DNA of 64,000 bases from Phytopythium helicoides (taxonomy: Eukaryota > Oomycota > Peronosporomycetes > Pythiales > Pythiaceae): contig JANFNE010000028.1 in NCBI GenBank assembly GCA_024867545.1, positions 124,001 to 188,000 of the forward strand, in the 5' to 3' direction. Shown here in pieces: positions 33,601 through 43,421 of this stretch. The notes beneath the pieces were generated by a model. That model made no database searches and was not told the origin of the DNA. It was given only the letters and a program-made list of their open reading frames with translations. How positions within the stretch are numbered: the first letter of the stretch is position 1; every line of letters begins with the position of its first letter. The position numbers and the translations under genes were made by a program.

Positions 33601-34864
33601 GAGGGCTTTGGATACCTCTCAATCCGAACAGCATACGCGGACGAGCTGGACACGTCCAGGATGCGTAGCTTGTCCACAAGTGAGTACTCGACTGTTCCAC
33701 CTCCACCGGAGTTGAGACTCGCCCGAATGCCGTTCACGCCGTCCATGCTATCGTCGAAGCTGTTGCTGGACTGGTATTCGCTGCGCCGCCGCTGGAATAA
33801 TGGCTCCTCCGACGCCTTCCTCGTTCTCCTAGGCTTGCCTGTGCGCGGCGAGTCGTCGTCGTCCTCTTCCAGGAACCCCTCTCCATCCATCAGCTCGTGC
33901 AGATTCCGCACGAAGATATTGTAGTTCTCGGATCGGCGTCGAGAATGGTCGATGCTGCCCGAGGAGGCAAAGTTCGAGTCAAGCGCGTCGTCGTCCGCGT
34001 CCTGCGAACCCCATCTCGACGTCCCAGTCCTCGTCGGAGTCGTCGTCCTCGTTGTCATTGTCGCCTCCTACGCCGTCGTCCTCGTCCATCACCTCCTCGC
34101 CTCCATCCGTGCTGGGGCTGACTGCTGCTGCGCTGTCCGACAACTTCCGCGGTCGTCCGACCGGGACGTCCTTGACCGTGGAGAACGAACTCCAGAAGCC
34201 GTGTGGATCGTCTTCCTCGTCGTCCACGCCCTCTGCAACGGGGATCTGCCGCACGGGGTCGATCTTTGGCGCTGGCGGCGGGGGCGGCTCGTCGACCTGC
34301 TCCTTGACCTGGAAGAGGATGCGCGGCTCGAGCTCGAGCGGGTCGCTCGTGACCGTCGCGCTGTGCCTGCCGCTGGCCGCGCTGCTCCTGCTCGCTCCTG
34401 TCTCTGCGCTGCTCTTGCGCGGGCGACTGGCGGCGGCGCTGCCGGTCCTGTCCGCGCTGTCCACGCTGTGCTGTCGGTGCCACCGCACGGGCGGGCTGCC
34501 CTGCGGCGCCGGAAATAGGCTGGCGGCGCGCTGCAGGCTGCGAATGGGTCCGCGCTGCTGCGGCGATCCCGCGTCATCCACGAGCACGGGCCTGCCTCCG
34601 CGGTCGGACCTGTCTAAAAAGTCGTCGCTCCAGTCCTCCACGCCGTCCTCGACCGAGGCGGCGATGCCCACGACCACCTGGTCCAGGCGCGGCTGCCTGT
34701 CGCCCGCGCCATGGAGCAGGTGCAGCTCCGGCGGGCGGAAGCGGCGCGAGGCGCCCGAGGGCGTGGACGGCCGGCGCTCGGCCGGCGGGGGCTCGTCCGG
34801 CTGCTGCGGCGGCGGCGGGCGGCGGCTGCTTCTTCTTCTTGATGCTCGACGTCAGGCGGTGCAT
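27617..34864 (-). CDS. Giant DENN-domain protein with TPR-like middle (about six frame breaks)
   Basis: A single minus-strand gene of about 2,400 residues. The N-terminus (MHRLTSSIKKKKQPPP) leads into a long acidic, Ser/Pro-rich region, then a folded segment (YSLVDKLRILDVSSSSAYAVRIE; VSLPFGKEFVTSFFKQVSYYHFFGEEKANREL). A helical-repeat region follows (about 32700-30400; AAECLAYEALRLLES, YRYGILCLEAAACVYRLL, EYVYLTQALTNLWIREGNFSRAEDYL), resembling TPR units. The C-terminal part (about 29500-28400) resembles a DENN core: LLLLENAVVVVGSSYPQVKMVTLSLLKLMEPFRW, then TFLPFLPVSSWRFL, PPFVVGATSEAW and CINVLDLDN. DENN proteins are usually Rab GTPase exchange factors in membrane traffic. One-base breaks lie near 34800, 34008, 33316, 32922, 32725 and 31012; helices continue on both sides of each. 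A (TGC)13 tract lies just upstream. The tail holds a basic linker and ends at 27617, 96 bases from the convergent ankyrin gene. Confidence 0.7.
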
Positions 34865-34913
34865 CGCCGGCGTCCTTTCTCGCCGACGTCACCGAGAGCC
34901 GAGGGCCGGGCCG

Positions 34914-34914
<1 letters not shown>

Positions 34915-34953
<39 letters not shown>
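34915..34953. repeat. (TGC)13 trinucleotide repeat
   Basis: Thirteen perfect TGC units lie 51 bases upstream of the ATG of the DENN gene. On the coding strand it reads (GCA)n/(CAG)n and would be in the 5' leader, or would encode poly-alanine if translation began further upstream at 35052 in another frame. Perfect triplet tracts of this length are prone to change in length. Confidence 0.9.
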
Positions 34954-34954
<1 letters not shown>

Positions 34955-35767
34955 GTAAAGAGCGTTAGAGCGCGCGCGTCATGGGCCACGCCGCTCACGG
35001 CGCCGGTGCGGACTCTTTGCCTTGTGAGCCGCGCCGAGGCGGCGATGGCCATGCGCGCCGGCCCGGCCGCCCGCCCCTCTCTGCGCCGTCATATATGAGA
35101 ATTTGTATGCCGCGCGGCGCCCAATTGCGCCGCCGGGCGTTGACTCGAGTGACGCCGGCGGAAGCGCCCGAAAATTTCGCTCCCCTAACCTTTTGTGCGT
35201 AAAAGTAGTAAGCGGTGGCAGTTTTTTGGTGAGATGTACTGATTTACAGATGGCAGGAATTTTGGAAAGAAAACGTCCAGTGGGCAGGCGGATTGTGGAC
35301 GTACGACGTCGCGACCATACTGAGCGCAAGAGGACAAGTTCCGCAGAGCTCTCCATGTGGCGCCGGGGTTTTCGCGCCGACAGGATCCCAACGCGGCGGG
35401 GGAAAGAGCGCGAGCGTGGCTACTTGACAGCGTGCCTTGGCATGTCGACGTCGACGAGAGCTGGTTTAGGTGCATGTCAAGTGAAGGGCAGACAGTTGAA
35501 GGCGCAAAAATTGACAAGATTTCGAACGCGTCGCGACTCATCCTCAGCAGGTACACTTTTTTCCTCTGCGATTCACTATGCGTTGCTGACGTCCGTTTCC
35601 CGTACCCAACACACTACCGTGCCGCTCCATTCAAGTGCGCCCTCTTCCATTGGCCGAAATCCCAAATCATTTCAGCCAATCCACGCGCGAAACGTAATAA
35701 CCGCGCCACTTCCACGTCAGTTGCCGTCATTCCTCAATCCTCAAGCGGAGCCCGAGCGGAAGAAGCC
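34954..35767. promoter_or_regulatory. Divergent promoter region
   Basis: This lies between the DENN gene (-) and the Herp-like gene (+). CCAAT-type motifs occur near 35120, 35650 (inverted, CCATTGG) and 35677 (CAGCCAAT). The region is open in one frame on the plus strand but that stretch has no protein-like pattern. The upstream in-frame extension of the Herp-like gene is therefore taken as leader and not protein. Confidence 0.4.
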
Positions 35768-37161
35768 ATGGCGGAGGTGGCCATCTCGGTCAAGAACGTC
35801 TACAGCGGCGGCCAGGCGCGCGACTTCCGCGTGTCTCGCGCCGCGACGGTGCGCGAGCTCAAGCGGCTGGTGGCGCGCGACCTCCCCGATCACCCGCCGC
35901 CCGCCGCGCAGAAGCTCATCTTCGGCGGCAAGATCTGCGCCGACGCCGATGTGCTGGACGACCTGCTGGCGCAGCAGGGCCACGCGGCCGACCAGAGCGA
36001 CGACGCGCCCGTCGTCTTCCACCTGCTCGTGGCCAAGGCGCCAGGCCAGGCGGTCGCGGCGAGCGCCGCCGAGGCGGAAGCGCCGTCTCCGCCGGCGGAA
36101 GCGGCGGGCGACTCGCCCCGACCGTCGACGGAGGCGGCGCCGACCCCCAGCGTGTTTGCGCAGCCACCGGCGGCGTCGGCTGCGCCTCCGGCTGCGACAG
36201 CGCCGGCGTTCATGTCGTTCCCGTCGGCACAAGCGGCCGCGCAACCCCATCATGACGTCTACCGCCAGATGGCACTCATGCAGCAGCAGGCCATGATCCT
36301 CACGCAGATCCAGTACCTACAGCAGCTCCAGCAGCAAGCGCAAGGCAGCGGTCAGGCTGCGGCGCCTGCTCCGGGAGTCCAAGCCTTTGGCGCGCCATTT
36401 TATCCACAGTACATGCCGTTCGGAAACTTTTACGGCGCGCACATGGGCCACTTTGCGCATCACATGCCACCAAACGCGGCTGCAGGTACCGGGGCGCACG
36501 CTGTCCCGAACCCTGCTGCTGCTGCTGGTGCTGCCGATGCCGCCGCCGCTGCTGCTCCGGTCGCCGCCCCCGCTGCTCCTCGAGGACCTCCGCCCATGCT
36601 TGTTGCAATGGTGCGCGAAGTGCTACCGCTCTTTGAGATCCGTCTGGCGCTCAAGATGGCTTTCATGCTATTTCTCATCGGCCAAGACACCCCAACGGAT
36701 CGCATCCTGATGCTCGGACTACTCTCATTCATCTCCTACCTGTACGTCCATGAGTTTTGGAGCTCACGAGTTGATGGCGATGCTAACATTTTGCTGTTTG
36801 CAGGCACATTACCGGCATTTTTGCCAAGATTTACGAAGTCTACCAGCGCCACCGCCGCCCTGAAGCAGCTGGCAATGGTGACAACCAGCAGGAAGGTGCC
36901 CAAGGAGCTCCTGGAGCGGCAGCTCAGCCTATGGGTGCTGCGGGAAGGATCGGCAACGCTGCCTCGCTCATCTCTCGGCTGCTGCGCATCTCGTCGGACC
37001 GAGGCATGGTGCAGGACATCAAGTACTTTTGCGTTGGGCTGCTGCTTTCTCTCGTTCCGGCGTGGCACCCGCAGCCTCTTGTTGGTGGTGCGGCGCCAGC
37101 TATGCCACCCGCGGAGAACGCCATGCCGGAAGGCGCTGAGATTCCGCTGCAAGGTATTTAG
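35768..37161 (+). CDS. Herp-like ubiquitin-domain ER membrane protein
   Basis: Residues 3-85 form a ubiquitin-like domain (VAISVKNVYSGGQARDFRVSR...TVRELKRLVARDLP...QKLIFGGKICADADVLDDLL). A long Ala/Pro/Gln-rich region follows, with MALMQQQAMILTQIQYLQQLQQQ and a Tyr/Phe/His-rich stretch. Next come two hydrophobic segments (LALKMAFMLFLIGQ; RILMLGLLSFISYLHITGIFAKIY) and a C-terminal cytosolic part. This matches HERPUD/Herp, which recruits and organises the HRD1 ubiquitin ligase complex in ER-associated degradation. The intron at 36742-36803 uses donor GTACGT and acceptor CAG; only this choice keeps the frame (SYL-HITGIFAKIY). ATG 35768 starts the ubiquitin fold at once and is preceded by a GC-rich leader. 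The frame is intact. The product is about 440 residues. Confidence 0.8.
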
Positions 37162-37268
37162 ATGAGCCCTGCAAAAGGGGGAGAATGTAGACTATTGCAC
37201 AACAAGATGGGAGAAGTGGTGGAACATGTGTTGAGAGCATTGTTTGAGTAAGGAGTTGAACGTGCGAC

Positions 37269-38248
37269 TCACGCCTTAGACTGTGAGCGGAGTTTCTTGG
37301 CGCTACGACGAGAAAAACTCCCCTTGATGGCGTCCAGTAGGCGCTGCTTGGTGTGGCTTATCCGGCGCCGCGGTGGCTTGCCAGCGTCGCGCTCTTCGAG
37401 CTGAGGCGAGCTCGATCGAGAAGCTGGTTTGTGAGGCGAATTGTTGTCGGTCAACTGCAATTCCTGGTCAATTTCCATAGCTGTTGAGATCCGTCTTCGG
37501 GGTGTGCATGGCCTCGCATCTGATTGCTCTGGTGGGGTGAAAGCGGCTACTTCTTTGTTATTTGGCTCCTCATCGTGCTCAACCGTCTCAGGATGCTCTT
37601 CTCGTTTTGGGTTGGTCGCTGCAATTGCTGCAGATGGAGTCAACCGATCCGTTTGAAATGCTTGGCACAAAGGCACAGGTAACTGGGTTGCCAGCAGAAT
37701 GCTGCGGACCACTGCTTCACCCGGTGTGAGTGGTGTGAAGTGAGGGTTGCTGGCACACCACTCGCTTGTGCATGGGATTTGGTCTGGCACCCCACGGTGA
37801 GCATTTGGAAGTAGATCCGCACGAGATCAGACGCATACGCGCACGCAGCCGCGTAGTCAGCATCTCCGCACAATGATGAAGATCCCGAGACCATTCTTGA
37901 TGAGCCAGACGTGGGTTGTGAGTTCGAGCTTGGAGAGGATCCCCAGGAACTCAACCAGAATAGAGCCACAACTATTTTCGCTTGCACAGCGCCACAACAT
38001 CATTCCCAAATACAACCTGCGGCTTCCTCTTGCTCATCAACACCACAAAAAGTTGCAAGTAAGCGCGCATGTTGGGCTCACAGAAGACAATCTGTGTCGT
38101 GAACGTCTACTCGTTGAACGAGAGCGAGCCAATATGCTCAACGTCATGTTGCCTACACGTTGTGACGCACAACCGAGGTTGCCGAATAAAGTCTACTTCA
38201 AGATGCTTCAAAATCCTGGCGGTCGTATCCTCCTCCTCCTCCTATCGA
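37269..38248 (-). pseudogene. Unrecognised gene with many frame breaks and an internal stop
   Basis: Minus-strand sequence is protein-like almost throughout but needs four or five frame changes in about 1 kb. In order: ILKHLEVDFIRQPRLCVTT and DVEHIGSLSFNE, an in-frame TAG at about 38115, TTQIVFCEPNMRAYLQLFVVL, KPQVVFGNDVVALCKR, a shift near 37985, GSILVEFLGILSKLELTTH and VWLIKNGLGIFIIVRRC, a shift near 37860, YAAACAYASDLVRIYFQMLT, a shift near 37795, and WCASNPHFTPLTPGEAVVRSILLA. A low-complexity charged tail ends at 37269 with KQRLLDAIKGSFSRRSAKK. I do not recognise the family. No start codon is found because the 5' end runs into the anthranilate phosphoribosyltransferase stop. Either the gene is decaying and 5'-truncated, or the local sequence is especially error-prone; the density of breaks here is several times the window average. 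Confidence 0.45.
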
Positions 38249-38276
38249 TACCTTCACTAGCCAGGCAGGCGCTCGT

Positions 38277-39312
38277 TCAGGCCTGGTGCAGGGCCGTGGC
38301 GACGCGCGACCACTCGTTCAGCGTCTCGAGCGCCTTGCCCGTAGCGAGCTGCTTCTTGGCCATCTCGTAGCCGCTCTTGATGCTGTCAACCAGGCCGTAC
38401 ACGTACAGCCCAGCGCCGGCGTTGTATGCGATCGTGTGGCCGACGGCGTTGTCCCAGTTGTCGCCACCGCTGAGCACGCGGCGAAGGATCTCGGCGTTCT
38501 CTTCGGCTTCGCCGCCCTTGAGCTCCACAAGCGTGCAGGGCGGTACGCCAACATCCTCGGCGCGCAGCGTATAGCGGTGCAGCGGCTGTCCGCGGCGGAC
38601 CTCGACTGATGTCGGCGTCGCCGATGGAGTTGAGCTCGTCGAGTCCGGCGCAGTGCACGACGAGCGCGTGCTCGATGTCGAGCTCCTGCAGCGCAGATCC
38701 GAACGTGTCGAGCAGCGCCGGCGTGTATACGCCGATGACGGTGCGCTTGCATCCCGCGGGGTTGGCGAGCGGGCCGAGCACGTTGAAGATGCATCGGATC
38801 TTGATGGCGCTGCGGATGGGCATGACAAAGCGCATGGTCGGGTGGAAGTTCGGCGCGAACATGAATGCGATCTTGGCCTGGTCGAGGCAGGGCACAATGT
38901 TCTCCGGCTTGAGCATGGGCACGCCTAGCACCTCTAGCACGTCCGCGGACCCGGATCGGCTCGAGGCCGAGCGCGAGCCGTGCTTGGCCACGACCGCGCC
39001 GCAGCTGGCGGCCAGGATGGACGCGGCCGTCGAGATGTTGACCGTGTTGGCGCCGTCGCCGCCCGTGCCCACAATGTCGAGCGTGGGGCGGTCCACCTGC
39101 ACGCGCACGGCCTGCGCGAGCATGTTGGCGGCGAACGCCGACACCTCGGCGGGCGTCTCGCCCTTGGCGGCCAGCAGCGCCAGCAGCACGCCGATGGCCA
39201 CAGGGGTTCTTCTCTGCCTCGTCGGACGAGATCTGCTGCGCCGCGAACGTCGCCTCGGCGGGCGTCAGGTCCTCTCGCCGCGCCAGTTTCGTCAGCAGCT
39301 GCTTCAGGTCCA
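38277..39312 (-). CDS. trpD: Anthranilate phosphoribosyltransferase (two frame breaks)
   Basis: This enzyme joins anthranilate to PRPP, the second committed step of tryptophan synthesis. Visible motifs: MDLKQLLTKLARREDLTPAEA (N-terminal helices), LDIVGTGGDGANTVNISTAAS (PRPP-binding GTGGD and NxST), VVAKHGSRSASSRSGSADVLEVLG (KHGN-type loop), AFMFAPNFHPTMRFVMPIR, IFNVLGPLANPAG and the C-terminal AYNAGAGLYVYGL. All are present. Length (about 345 residues) is normal for a monofunctional TrpD. Two single extra bases break the frame near 39202 (between EAEKN and VAIGVLLALLAAKG) and near 38606 (between SIGDADIS and VEVRRGQPLHRYTL). The ATG at 39312 is preferred because it starts the helical domain; the in-frame extension to 39394 could be a targeting peptide. 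It faces away from the EHD-type GTPase gene across a region with inverted CCAAT boxes. Confidence 0.9.
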
Positions 39313-40076
39313 TGGCGGCGTGGCGGGGCGTGCGAGCTGCTGGAGAAGTTGCCGAGTGGCGGACGAGGGCGGCGGCGCAGTGGCGGGCGGCCACCAGGAG
39401 AAACTTTGCGCAACGAGGGGCACGTCAGCGGGATGGAGGCGGACGTCTGATTGGATGGAAATTGTGCATCGGAGGCTCTGCGATTGGTTGGAGAATTGTG
39501 GACCAGGGGTGCTGTTCCGAGGGATTGACCAAACGAGCCAAGTGTGTGTTTGTTGACTCGTCCCGCTGGTGCGCGTCCATCATCTCCTGGGTGGTCCATC
39601 ATGGGGGCAGTGCGCGTTGCATGAGCTTGAAGAACTGCAGCACGCCCTTGCCACGCGTCCCCCAGCTCCTCACTTCCGAAACGAAGACTTTTTTTTATTA
39701 TTATCAGACGAGAGCTGCTGGAGCTCTTCAATGCCTCGATTGGGCTCGGAAGCGGATTGCAACTTGGGTCTCGGCAGTCCGCAGACGGCAAGCTCGCCTA
39801 TGGTCATCAGGATGGATCTACCCATGCAAGTACATCGCTCGCGCTGCTCCCTTCGAGGTGTCAGTCTCAACCTCCACGACCCCCAAGCGAGTCAATCAAT
39901 CAATCCATGGTGATGCAGGTACCACGTATAGTTTCCTAGAGGTTTGACTCCCTGGAAGCCACCTTTTATTTGTTCCCGCAGTCTTGTAAGGCAGGGGGGG
40001 GTGCATACTTCCGCCGTCCCCTCCAAAGTCCTCGCGCGCGCCGCCACCGCTCGTCTTGATACGTTTCTCCGCCGCC
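39313..40076. promoter_or_regulatory. Divergent promoter region
   Basis: This lies between trpD (-) and the mitochondrial GTPase gene (+). Two inverted CCAAT boxes (ATTGG) lie near 39452 and 39483, and a G9 homopolymer is near 39995. No coding sequence is supported. Confidence 0.4.
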
Positions 40077-41688
40077 ATGCGCTCCTTCCTGGTGGCGCGC
40101 CGCGGCGCGCGGCTGGGCCGGCGCTCGCTGTGGAGCTCCCCGTCTCAGGCGATCGAGGAGACGGCGCCGCTGGTGGCGCAGGACGAGAAGTGGATGCAGC
40201 TGATGCGCCAGACGAGCCAGCTGGAGCGCCAGGTGCTGCTGCCGCTCAACGAGCGCCTGCTGGGGCCGCTGGACCGCAGGAACAAGGAGGAGAAGCTGCC
40301 CTCGCTGCCCTTCGTCTTCCTGCTCGGCAACCACTCCTCCGGCAAGTCCTCCTTCATCAACTACCTGCTGCAGCGCCAGGTGCAGAGCACGGGGGTCGCG
40401 CCCACGGACGACGGCTTCACCATCATCGCGCCGGGCGTTGAGGACATTGACCAGGACGGACCCGCGCTCGTGGGAGACCCCGACATGGGGTTCTCCGGAC
40501 TCAGAGGGCTACGGGCCCGCGCTCATCCAGCGCACGCAGCTCAAGGTGCGCAAGGACATCAACGTCAACTTCATGCTCGTCGACTCCCCAGGCATGATCG
40601 ACTCGCCAAAGTCCCGCCACAACGTCAACAGCTACTACGCCGTGCCGCCCGCGCTGCGCCGTGGAGCCGACGCCAAGGCGGGAGCAGACGCATCGCTCAC
40701 CTACCGTGGAAGCGGAGAGAGCTCCGACAGAGGATACGAGTTCCCAGAGGTCGTGCGCTGGTACGCCGAGCGCGCAGACGTCATCCTGCTCTTCTTCGAC
40801 CCCGACAAGCCTGGCACCACGGGCGAGACGCTCTCGATCCTCACGCGCTCGCTCGTTGGCATGGACCACAAGCTGCACATCGTGCTCAACAAGGTCGACC
40901 AGTTCCGCAAGATCCACGACTTTGCGCGCGCCTACGGCTCGCTCTGCTGGAACCTCTCCAAGGTCATCCCGCTCAAGGACCTGCCGCGCATCTACACCAT
41001 GTGCATCCCCTCGTCCAATAGCCCTGGTAGCACCGGCACTACTGAGAACGGTCTTGGCGCCTCGCTCGCCGACCTCGACGCCATGCGCGAGGAAGTCGTG
41101 TCCGAGGTTGTGCGCGCACCCGAGCGCCGCGTCGACAACCTCATCACCAACCTGTACGACTCGACGCGTATGCTGCAAATGCACGCGGCCATCTTTGAGG
41201 ACCTGCGCGCGCGGTACGCTAGCGAAAAGTGGCGACGCGCAGCACTCGCTGGCTCGGCACTGATCGGAGGTAACGCACTTGCGGGTGCCGCCTTCTTCTC
41301 CGGCGCTCCGGTCGAAGCTGCTGCTGGCGTATCGATTGCTGCGGTCGTTGCTGGTGCCGCCACGGCGTACCACAACTCGACGGTGCTCTCCCAGCTTGAG
41401 CGCGACCTGCTTCACGAGGACACGCTGACGGAGCTCTTCCGCCGGCGATACGGCCGCCAGCTAGCTGAGGGTGACGAGTACGTGCTGTCGTTGTGGAAGC
41501 GCGTGCTGCCGAGCCTGCAGGTGGCAGTGCACACCCTTGGCTTTAACAACCTGCCGAAGCTCAAGGCGTCGGAGCTCGCTGCGCTGGACAAGATCGTTGA
41601 GACGGACATCCCAGCTCTGCGTCGCCAGAGCGCGCCGACGCAGACGAGTCTAGCGCACCAGGTCGCCAAGATGTTCCGCGGCGCGTAG
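40077..41688 (+). CDS. Mitochondrial EHD/dynamin-type GTPase (one frame break)
   Basis: The first 30 residues (MRSFLVARRGARLGRRSLWSS) are rich in Arg and lack acids, as in a mitochondrial presequence. A dynamin-superfamily GTPase follows: FLLGNHSSGKSSFIN (P-loop), PTDDGFTII (switch I region), FMLVDSPGMID (DxxG) and IVLNKVDQ (NKxD). It is closest in layout to EHD/sarcalumenin-type GTPases, without the EH domain. Near the C-terminus are two hydrophobic Ala/Gly-rich helices (ALAGSALIGGNALAGAAFF; GVSIAAVVAGAATAY), suggesting membrane insertion. A role in mitochondrial membrane shaping is inferred. One extra G near 40499 shifts the frame between GFSDSEGYG and the rest. About 535 residues. The start at 40077 gives the presequence. 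Confidence 0.78.
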
Positions 41689-41813
41689 GCATGCAACGTT
41701 TTGCACCACGAGAGGACTAACTAATGCGAAACCCAGGAGGCACGACTACCAATGCCCCGCCAAGCAAGCACACCATAGAGTTCGCAACACTGTTGATTGA
41801 CATTCGCATGATT

Positions 41814-43187
41814 CTAGTCGAACGTGATCTTCTTGCCACTGAAGGCGTGGATGTCCACCTTCTCTTTCTCCTTCTGCGCCTGCTTGGCGAGCCACGACGG
41901 GTGCGCAATCTCTGGCTTGTCACCGGCACCAGTAGCGCGAGGATTGGCGGCACCTCCGCTCGAAGGCTTGCGAGCCTCTCTCGGCTTCGCATCTCTAGAT
42001 TTGCCATCCTTGACCGGCTTGTCCTTGCTCTGTCGTTGCTGCTGAAGCTGCTTCTTGGGTTTCTTTGGACGCTCCGACGGACCGTACTTGCTCGCAGTAG
42101 CGTCACCACGTGCCTGCGGGCGGAAGATGCCGCGCTCGCGGTCCTCCTTTCTCTTGCGCGCCTCCTCCTGTCGGATCGCCTTTTGTCGACGCGCCATCTG
42201 ACCTGGGCGGTTTTTCTTCTTCTTTTCGCCCAGAAACTCGGCAATGTCGTCGTCAGCACCCGCCATTTGGCCCGTGCGAGTGCCCATGTCGTCGTCGTCC
42301 ATGTCGTCGATGCCTCCGCGGCCTGAGAGCGACCCGACAAACAGCGAGCTTGGCGCACTTGCACTTCTACCGCCGACAAGCGTCTGCGTCAAGAAACACA
42401 TGAAATGTCAGTGAAATGATAGACCAGCCAGCAGAAAGCACGCAAGGATCCGCACCTCCTTCCGTCCTCGCTTGAGCGCGCGCTTTTCCTGCCGACGCAT
42501 GCGCTTCTCCTCCTCTTTTTCCTCCTTCTGGACCCTGTCGACACTGTTTTCAGCAGCCGTTCGTACATCGCGCATAATTGCTTTCAACGTACCATTGGCG
42601 GATGGCGTCTAGCAGCGCCACCATTTGCTTGTGCGCCAGGATGCGGTCGACGAGCGTCTCGTTTAGCTTTTGGTCTTCGCTGCTCTTCGCAACCTGTTTC
42701 AGCAGCTCTTGCCTCTGATGCTCCATCGCGTGCTCCTCCTCCTCTCTGCTGGCGTCCTCATCATCACTGCTGTCTTCTCCCGCCACTCTTCCAATGCCGC
42801 GCTCCCTCTCGTACTCCTCCGAGTCGAACCCGCTGTCGACTTCCTCCTCCGCCTCCTCCACCGCCTCGCTCTCTCCATCGCTGTCCTCCTCGCTCTCACC
42901 GCGCTCCTCCTGCCGTTGCGCGCTCAGCCCCGTGACCTCAAAGGCCCGCGCCACCACCTGCTTGAGGTCCAGCGCCTTGAGCGCCGCCAGCTCGCGCTCG
43001 CGCCTCGCCGCTGCTGCTTGGCCGAGCGCTCCGCCGCCTCGCCGCGCTGCTGCTTGAGCTGCTGCACCGCCTTGCGCGCCAGGAACGCGCGCACCTTCTT
43101 GGCCTCGCGCTGCAGCAGCGCCGCGCTCTTGTGCTCGAAGCGCTCGCGCTCCGAGAAGCCCGCGCGCTTCCGCTTGCCCACCGCCAT
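41814..43187 (-). CDS. BUD22: BUD22/SRFBP1 family nucleolar protein
   Basis: The C-terminus HPSWLAKQAQKEKEKVDIHAFSGKKITFD is the diagnostic BUD22/SRFBP1 signature (conserved HPSW and GKKITFD). The rest fits the family: a basic N-terminus (MAVGKRKRAGFSERERFEHK), coiled-coil arginine/glutamate helices, a long acidic stretch (ESEEDSDGESEAVEEAEEEVDSGFDSEE) and a Lys/Arg-rich C-terminal half. In yeast Bud22 is needed for early 40S ribosome maturation. Introns: about 42552-42591 (donor GTACGT, joins AIRQW to VQKEEKEEE) and about 42384-42456 (joins KRGRKE to TLVGGRSASAP). One missing base near 43010-43015 shifts the frame between ERSAKQQ and ARRERELAALKALDL. An ATTGG (inverted CCAAT) lies at about 43237 upstream. 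The start at 43187 is clear. Confidence 0.82.
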
Positions 43188-43421
43188 GCTCGTCGGCTTC
43201 GATGACTGGAAGTGGTCGCTTTGGCGCTGGGAGCAGATATTTGGCCAATCAGTAGCCCGTGGTACTGGTATGACTTGCAGACACTATGTGGGTATTATTA
43301 GCGCCCTGGGACTCTATTTCGGGCCGGCTTCAACGTGCGGGGGAGCGAATGGCTACACTTGTGACGCATTGGATGGGGAGACTGCTTTAGACGGGAGAAG
43401 AGCCGCGAGGGGACGGATAGT

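Noticed and set aside
35103..35767. Upstream coding extension of the Herp-like gene
   Set aside because: The ubiquitin fold begins at once after ATG 35768 and the upstream frame contains promoter-like CCAAT boxes and no protein pattern.
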